Positions 56,881 to 64,000 of a stretch of DNA of 64,000 nt are shown piece after piece (position 1 is the stretch's first letter; every line of letters starts with the position of its first letter). Below the pieces are notes generated by a model. It saw only the letters and a program-made list of their open reading frames with translations, was not told where the DNA came from and did not search any database. The stretch comes from Apus apus (taxonomy: Eukaryota > Chordata > Aves > Apodiformes > Apodidae): positions 1,421,990 to 1,485,989 of the forward strand of contig NC_067286.1 in the NCBI RefSeq assembly GCF_020740795.1. Direction: 5' to 3'. A program made the position numbers and the translations under genes.

Positions 56881-57104
56881 CGAGGGTGCAGGGATCAGCT
56901 TTGACACAGCTCTGCTAAAGGAACCAGCTCCACGCAGAGGGGATGGAGCTGGGAAGGGGAAGGGAGGAAGGTTCCCTCATGCTGTAGCTCCCGGGGGGAT
57001 GCTCGCAGCTCCAGGACCACCGGGGTGGGAGGGCTGGTTCCCGACCCCACCCTGTTCCACAGCTGCTTCCATTCCACCCCACACCTGCAGGGAGCAGCCT
57101 CCGC

Positions 57105-57320
57105 TTCTAATTGTTCTGTAATTGGCGTTAATTGCTCTCCTGTCCGCCCTGGACCGGAGCAGCCCGCTGAACCTGCCTCGGAAATCGCAGCCAAGTGCCC
57201 TGATTAGGAGCCCCAGTTAGGAGCCAGCACCGGCGTCACCATCATATGGCAGCTCTTCCCGTTCGGTAGGGAAGGTGAACTCAATTAATTCAGGTTCAAT
57301 TAATCCTAAAATTACCCGCT
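57105..57320. promoter_or_regulatory. AT-rich cluster of homeodomain-like sites in SYT7 intron 2
   Basis: A dense group of TAATT/AATTA cores (cttctaattgttctgtaatt, ggcgttaattgctc, ctcaattaattcaggttcaa, ttaatcctaaaatta) stands in GC-rich intronic DNA, flanked by tagga(g)ccc repeats. This resembles a conserved neural enhancer; the inference rests on motif density only. Confidence 0.35.
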
Positions 57321-57680
57321 CCTCCCCCAGCCTGGCCATAGAGGGGCGTAGAGGAGGTGGCTGCTGCTCTGCCCTTCAGGGCAGGGCATGAGGCATCCCC
57401 CTGTTCTCCTGCTCCTTGGGGACAGTGCCCAAGAGCCAGAGTGGCCAGACCAGCATCTCCCTGGTGCCTTTGCTGGCTCCTAAGGGCCAAGGGATGAAGC
57501 TGTTGGGAATTCTGCTGCCTGGTCTGGTGGGATGGAGCCTGGTGACCAGGAGGCTGTAAAGAAAAAGGTCCAAATGCAGCTCAAACCCCTTCAGGGGAGG
57601 GAGGTGTGGGTCTGCTGCCATGCTCGGGGGTGGGCTGGGGGTCTGCCTGTCACTCCCTGAGCCCCCTCCCCTCTCTGCAG

Positions 57681-57760
57681 GGGAAGCGTTACAAGACTTC
57701 CCTGGAGACCGTGGGAACTCCGGATTCCAGCCGAGGCCGCAGTGAGAAGAAAACCATCAA
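57681..57760 (+). CDS. SYT7: SYT7 coding exon 3 (start of cytoplasmic linker)
   Basis: The acceptor (cccctctctgcag) precedes 80 nt reading [19 protein letters not shown] and then RSEKKTI plus two bases of a Lys codon, followed by donor gtaggt at 57761. This is the juxtamembrane linker of SYT7, the region where alternative linker exons are inserted in mammals. The next codons after the donor would be AAG TAG, so failure to splice here gives an immediate stop and a 72-residue membrane stub without C2 domains. Truncated forms of Syt7 have been described in mammals. The C2A and C2B exons are not in this window. Confidence 0.95.
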
Positions 57761-58563
57761 GTAGGTGCTAGGGGGAGGGGGAGAGGGGCACAGGGCTGCG
57801 GTGCCCGTGGGAGCCCATGGATCTGGCACAGCTGCAGCCCACTCAGCACCCTGATCCATCGTGGGTGCCCTGCCTGCCTAGGGACATGTGCTGGACTGGT
57901 GCTGGCAGCAGGGATGTCCCTCCTTGGGGACAGAGGTGGCTGTCCCTCTGCTCCCAGGGTGGAGGGTCTGGCAGAACCAGTTTGGCAGTATCTCTCTCCT
58001 GGGGGGCTGCTGGGGAGACCGAGCCAGGGGTGGGCCCACCATCGTGCCACAACATTGTCCCTTCCTGCTCCTCCTGCAGCTCCAAGCAGGTTGGGGTTTT
58101 CCCCCCCAGTGAGGGCAGAGATGTCCCCAAGTCCCCCAGCCCAAATGGGACAGGGGTTTCAGGAGACCAGGACAGCTGGCAGGTCTCTCCAGTCCCCTCG
58201 TGTGCCCCTCCTGGCTCTCCTGCAGAGTTGTGGGCATGATGTATGGAGCCATGGGGACCTCAGCATGGGTGTCCCCAGGGATGTCCAAGGGCTGGGCATG
58301 CAGACCTGAGCCCTGACCATCCTGCCCAGCCCACGTGGCTGGACCACAGGCACCAGGGACATGGTGGGAAGAGGAGAGCAGAGCTGGGAAGGTATCATGG
58401 CTATTGAAACCCCCACCTTGGCTGGCCTGGCTTCCTGCTTGGGGTGTTCTTGGGGTGCAGGAGTCTGAGGCTACCTCAGGCATCCCTCTGGGCCCAGCCA
58501 GCTGCTCCTGGCCAAGGGTACCTCCCCTCCTGGTGGCCCAGCACATTCCAGGCTCAACCTGGA
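57761..58563 (+). other. SYT7: SYT7 intron 3, cut by an assembly gap
   Basis: About 800 nt of intron with no recognisable alternative linker exon or C2 exon before the N run. The sequence simply stops at the gap. Confidence 0.7.
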
Positions 58564-58663
58564 NNNNNNNNNNNNNNNNNNNNNNNNNNNNNNNNNNNNN
58601 NNNNNNNNNNNNNNNNNNNNNNNNNNNNNNNNNNNNNNNNNNNNNNNNNNNNNNNNNNNNNNN
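58564..58663. other. assembly gap of exactly 100 N
   Basis: A run of 100 N. A round 100 is the usual placeholder for a gap of unknown size. On its left SYT7 is cut after exon 3; on its right DDB1 begins in the middle of the gene. The missing parts of both genes, and whatever lies between them, must lie in or be displaced from this gap. Confidence 0.97.
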
Positions 58664-59468
<805 letters not shown>

Positions 59469-59689
59469 TGAGACACCAGCCAAGGTTTCTGAAGGTCTGC
59501 CAGGAGGGTTTTGGAGCTCTGGAAGTGTCCTGAGGGAAAGCTGCTTTTCTGCAGCCTCCTTGTGGAGCTGAGGGAAGTCCCTGTTCCTCTGTGCTGCTGC
59601 TGCTGGGAGCAGGGCAGCAAGGCTGGCCCAGAGGAGAGCTTCAGCTGGGGCCATTCCCTTCTTGAACACTCCAGAGGGTCTGTCCAGCA

Positions 59690-60345
59690 AGTGGGTTTGA
59701 GCCAGAGCCAGGACAGGTTGGGGACTGAGCTGCTGGAAAGCAGCTCTGTGGAAAGAGATTCCTGGTGGCCCACAGGCTGGCCATGAGCCACCAATGTCCC
59801 CTTGTGGCCAAGAAGGACAGTGGCCTCCTGGGGGGCATCAGGAAGAGTGTGGCCAGCAGGTCAGGAGAGGTTCTGCTGCCCCTCTGCTCTGCCCTGGTGA
59901 GGCCACATCTGGAGAAGTGGGTCCAGTTCTGGGCTGCCCAGTTGATAAAGGACAAGGGAGTGTTGGAGAGGGGCCAGCAAAGGGCTCCAGAGATAGTGAG
60001 GGGACTGGACCATCTCCCTGATGTTGCACAGCTGAGGGACTTGGGGCTGCTGAGTGTGGAGAAGAGGTGATGGAGGGGGGATCTGATCAGTGCTTGCAGA
60101 TACTTGATGGGTGGGTGGCAGAAGGGTGGGCCAGGCTCTTCTCAGCGTTGCCCAGTGACAGGACAGGTGGTCCCAGGCACTGACTTGAGCATGAGAAGTC
60201 CCACCTCAAGATGAGGAGGAACTTCTTGACCTTGAGGGTGGCAGAGCCCTGGGACAGGCTGCCCAGAGAGGCTGTGGCTTCTCTGGAGACATTCCAAACC
60301 CATCTGGACGTGTTCCTGTGGGATCTGCTCTAGGGGATCCTCTCC
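59690..60345 (+). mobile_element. CR1 LINE fragment in DDB1 intron
   Basis: The copy reads in broken frames as CR1 ORF2 C-terminus ('SGLLGGIRKSVASRSGEVLL', 'LCSALVRPHLEKWVQFWA') and continues to 'ggcagagccctgggacaggc' and 'cttctctggagacattccaa'. The typical 3' UTR tail is degraded. It is a non-functional insertion in the sense orientation of DDB1. Confidence 0.92.
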
Positions 60346-60855
60346 TGTCACCCAGGCAGTGTTGCACACCCTTCTTTAAACCTTCTTCTTGCCCTCAGGA
60401 GCCTTTGCTTGCTCTGCTGGCTGAGCTGGAGATTATCTTAGCTTTGCCAAAGTTCAGCCTGGGTTGAGCTGAATGTTGCTGGGATGGCAGCACAGGATTG
60501 GGTGGGAATTGAGGGCAGCTTCAGCCTCATTCTTGGCTCTCATAATCCAGGTTTCCCACTACAAACCATGTGGCAGCAGCACCTTGATTATTCCCTCTTC
60601 CAAAACTCACTGTTACTCTTTCCAAGAGCTTTGGGGGTTGTTGGAACCCCCCCTGGAGGTCACTGACTGGAGACAGGGAGGGAGAAATATCCCTGTGTCA
60701 CCACAGGAGCAGGGGTTGGGAGATGCCCCCGTGGCAGGAGAGAGCTCATCAGCCCTGCTGGGACGTGTCCCCTGCTGTCACACATCCTCCCCACCTCTCA
60801 GATGCTCAGGTGACAATTTTGTGGACAGAGAAAGGGAAGAAAACAGAGGGAGGGA

Positions 60856-60940
60856 TCATGGAATCCTAGGATGCCAGATTGGAAAGGACCTCCAGGATCA
60901 TCTGGTCCAACCTTTCTAGGAACACACTGAAGCCACTCCT
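60856..60940 (-). mobile_element. short CR1 3'-tail remnant in DDB1 intron
   Basis: Reverse-complement CR1 end: 'gatcatggaatcctaggatg', 'gattggaaaggacctccagg' and 'atcatctggtccaaccttt'. Confidence 0.8.
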
Positions 60941-61927
60941 GGCACAGACTTGCTGGTCCCCCAGCCAACTTCTGAGAATTGTACCTCTTGGTGTGTATTA
61001 TTTTTTGGCTTTGAGCTGCTAGAACCAGTAGCCTGGGGAATAGAATCCAACAGGCAGCTCGTCCTGGGATTGTGCTCAGGAATTTTTTGGGGGGGAGTGT
61101 TTTTAATTCAGTCCATGCAAACTGAGAGGTTTGAACTTTGTGAGAGGTTTTCTGAGGGGGTTTCATGGTCAAACCCGTTTCCTCCACTGCATGTGAAACT
61201 TAATCAACAGTCACCTGTTGATGATAAAGTGGAGGTGACTGAGCTCTGGTGGAGGTTGTCCAGAGAGGTGGTGGGATCTCCATCCTCCATTCCAGTGCCA
61301 GCTGGAGGAGGAAGAGGCTCGACCTGAAAAATAAGTATTATTGTGGATTTTTGAGCTTGACTCAGTGCTTGGGTGACTTCCCCAAGCTGAGGAGGCCTCG
61401 TGGTGGGGACATGATGCTCTGGGAAGGGCTGAGTGTACCCGTGGGTTTGCTCAGGGCCCATTGCTAGGGAAACTGAGGCAGGGATGGATGAGGATTTGGC
61501 CAAATCCTTTGACTCTGTGCCAGGAACGGGGCAGTTTCCACCCCAGTGCTCAGGAGCATCGTGAAGGAGGAGCTTGGTCATGGGGTCAGCAAGTTAAGAA
61601 GGTCTGATCTGGAGATGTGTCAGCTTGACAGGTTAAGCGAGCACATCTGTTAACAGTTGATTCCTTATAAAGAGGTGTTGCTTAATTAAAGAGTAAATGA
61701 AGAGGGATTTTATCCCTGCAGCAGGAGCCAGATGGAAGTTCTGACTCATTAGGTCTCACACAAAGCTCAGGCTTTGTTTTGTGTGGAGGGGGGAACGTTT
61801 CCCAGCTGCTGCTGCTGCTGCTTTGATTCCTTCTCAGTGTATTAATCATCCTCACAGGGTTTGGATTTGGAGAGAGAGAATTTTGGGGGAGTTGTGGAAT
61901 GGGAGGAGACACCACATCAGCATATGA

Positions 61928-62146
<219 letters not shown>

Positions 62147-62171
62147 TGATCCCTCCTGTGTCTTCTCCTAG

Positions 62172-62269
62172 TGCCAGAGCCTTTTGGGGGTGCAATCATC
62201 ATCGGGCAGGAGTCCATCACCTACCACAATGGAGACAAGTATCTTGCTATAGCTCCACCCATCATCAAG
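62172..62269 (+). CDS. DDB1: DDB1 internal exon, about residues 222-254
   Basis: Acceptor tgtgtcttctcctag and donor aag|gtgagt bound 98 nt that complete a Val codon and encode [20 protein letters not shown] through APPIIK. The preceding intron is only 105 nt (62067-62171), within the range of short vertebrate introns. The exon ends in phase 0. Confidence 0.97.
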
Positions 62270-63345
62270 GTGAGTGACCATGGAGATCTAGACACACCCC
62301 CTGTGTCCTTCCTCCATTTCCAGGCATCTCTTGCAGTGCCTGAAGGATCCTGGGCTCTTGGGAGTCAAGAATTTAAACTCTTCATCTCTCATTGTAATAG
62401 TTTAACAAAGCCTCTGACTCCTGGGGGGTTTGGTGAGTCCAGAGTTTTCACACCATGCCTGGTCTGTGGGTTTGGGGACTTTGTGTCATCCCTGTCCTGG
62501 TGGTGCTTGCTCTTGTCCTGCTCTCCTCAGAGTGCTGGGAGACAGGGCAGCAAAGCTAAAGTCTGTTTTGAGCCCCAGAGGAAGGGATTCCTCAGGAGGC
62601 AGCAGGTGGTTTGGGCATGGATGCAGGCTGAAATCTGTGTCCATTTCAGGCAGCTGGAAGATCTAAACCCTTGGAGACTTGAGTCCACCAGTGTGGGACT
62701 GGGACAGTTGTTCAGAGGCCAAAAAAGACTCACAAGAGTTTGTGACAGGAGCTGAGCTGGTGGTTTGTGTCAGAGGGATGGGCCAGTTCCCACCTTTAAA
62801 TGGCTATGGTGCTGCTCAGGGCTGGAGATCTGGGAGCAGAAGGTCCTTTTGAGCTGGAGATAATGACAACTGAGGAGAAAAACCTCTCAGTTTTGGGTGA
62901 AAAAGGACTAATGTTGCCTGAAGAAACCAAACGTGTTGACAGGAGGTCAGGCAGAACCCACCAACATCTGCAGGAGGTTGGGGCTGGAGGTGGAGCAGGC
63001 TTGGAGCTCTGCAGGTCCCACCTAACCTTCCTGCATCCAGGGAAGGCCCAGGTTTTGGTGGCATCTTTCCTGGGCTGTGGACAAGCTGCTGACATGTTTC
63101 ATTTAGGGATGTGAGGACCTAAAATGAGACTTTTTGACCCCAGATTCTGGTTGTGTCCATCAGTGTGAATGTTTGTCGAAGGGCAAATCCAGTCCTCTCT
63201 CCTCGGGAGGAGCAGGACTCTGCTGTGGTTCCAGCCAGGAGCTGGTGTCCTCTGGATGTGCTTGTCCCCTCTGGGCACCTACAGAGGTGGTCCTGCCTTT
63301 TTTTGGGGTGATTTCCCCTAAAATACCCTCCTCCTTGGCTTGCAG
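62270..63345 (+). other. DDB1: DDB1 intron
   Basis: GT-AG intron of about 1.1 kb, phase 0, with no recognised repeat or exon. Confidence 0.88.
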
Positions 63346-63504
63346 CAAAGTACCATCGTGTGCCACAACCGCGTGGATCCCAACGGATCCCGCTACTTGC
63401 TGGGGGACATGGAAGGAAGGCTCTTCATGCTGCTCCTGGAGAAGGAGGAGCAGATGGATGGCACTGTCACCTTGAAGGACCTGCGTGTGGAGCTGCTCGG
63501 CGAG
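63346..63504 (+). CDS. DDB1: DDB1 internal exon, about residues 255-307
   Basis: Acceptor tccttggcttgcag and donor cgag|gtagga bound 159 nt encoding [20 protein letters not shown] through [17 protein letters not shown], phase 0 on both sides. It is part of beta-propeller A. The residues match mammalian DDB1 as far as I can recall. Confidence 0.97.
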
Positions 63505-63836
63505 GTAGGACATGACCACATCACGTTTATGGGGCTGGGAGTCTCCATGGGCTGGGAATGCTCTCCTGAAGGGCAGGAATGTCATTTTGGAGCCTGGGGT
63601 GGGGTGAAGCTTCATAGTTGTCACAGTTCCAGGGAAGTTCCCTGTCTGGCCACTTCCCCATTTCTTTCCCTGCTGCTGGTGGGCTGTCCTGGGGGGAAGT
63701 TTGGCCTCTCCATGGGTTTTGTCAAGGGATTCAAGGGCTCTCCTGTGGGGGCTGCAGCTGGGCTCTGGTATTTGCAGGGGGTGGTGGGATCCTCCTCACG
63801 CTGGTGATGGTTCATCTGTATCTTCTCAATTCCCAG
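63505..63836 (+). other. DDB1: DDB1 intron
   Basis: GT-AG intron of 332 nt, phase 0; nothing else recognised. Confidence 0.9.
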
Positions 63837-63920
63837 ACATCCATTGCAGAGTGCTTGACCTACCTGGACAATGGAGTTGTGTTTGTTGGCTCTCGACTGG
63901 GGGATTCCCAGCTGGTGAAG
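63837..63920 (+). CDS. DDB1: DDB1 internal exon, about residues 308-335; gene continues beyond window
   Basis: Acceptor cttctcaattcccag and donor gaag|gtatgt bound 84 nt encoding [18 protein letters not shown], then [10 protein letters not shown], phase 0 on both sides. The rest of the gene (about 800 codons: end of propeller A, propellers B and C, C-terminal helices) lies beyond 64000. Confidence 0.97.
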
Positions 63921-64000
63921 GTATGTGGCACCTCCTGCCTCAGCTCTTGTCTCCTGACTGGATTTTATCCTTATTTCTTCTCATCCTGACCTCAGGGTGT

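Larger units (their letters stand above)
55716..57680 (+). other. SYT7: SYT7 intron 2
   Basis: GT-AG intron of 1965 nt, phase 0. It contains a minisatellite of about 57 nt x 4 at 56650-56880 and an AT-rich cluster of homeodomain-like sites at 57105-57320. No coding exon is recognised within it. Confidence 0.88.

Overview
The window looks like nuclear DNA of a bird. It holds at least 16 fragments of the avian CR1 LINE, many ending in the typical ATTCTATGA-type 3' tail, with no recognisable L1, Alu or other mammalian repeats. It has multi-exon genes with GT-AG introns, and GC-rich CpG islands next to AT-rich noncoding DNA. The species cannot be told from the sequence alone.

Two genes are firmly identified, both on the + strand. 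SYT7 (synaptotagmin-7) starts at 43711 in a strong CpG island. Its first three coding exons (43711-43741, 55612-55715, 57681-57760) give the lumenal N-terminus, the single membrane anchor with its cysteine cluster, and the start of the cytoplasmic linker. The C2A and C2B exons are absent. DDB1 (damage-specific DNA-binding protein 1, adaptor of CUL4 ubiquitin ligases) is present as five consecutive internal exons (59208-59429, 61952-62066, 62172-62269, 63346-63504, 63837-63920). They encode about residues 110-335 of about 1140 with perfect phase continuity; the gene runs off the right edge.

Between them lies a run of exactly 100 N (58564-58663). The rest of SYT7, the first ~109 codons of DDB1, and the genes that separate these two loci in human are all missing there. 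The gap is therefore best read as an unknown-size scaffold join, not as true adjacency.

The left part (1-14 kb) is mostly AT-rich noncoding DNA with CR1 fragments. A second CpG island at 13.3-14.3 kb carries a palindromic RFX X-box, a CTCF-like motif and, on the - strand, a good candidate first coding exon (MEAAALGLCGGGE followed by a consensus splice donor). A possible later exon of the same strand lies at 10281-10435. The gene is not identified. In human the gene divergent from SYT7 is DAGLA, but the predicted start does not match DAGLA, and an X-box suggests a ciliary gene instead.

The 14-43 kb stretch and the SYT7 introns hold no recognisable coding sequence. They carry CR1 fragments (including a near-perfect 151-bp inverted pair), a 305-nt uninterrupted polypurine tract built of 20-mers, and several GC-rich minisatellites. 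They also contain a few AT-rich homeodomain-site-like islands that could be conserved regulatory elements.
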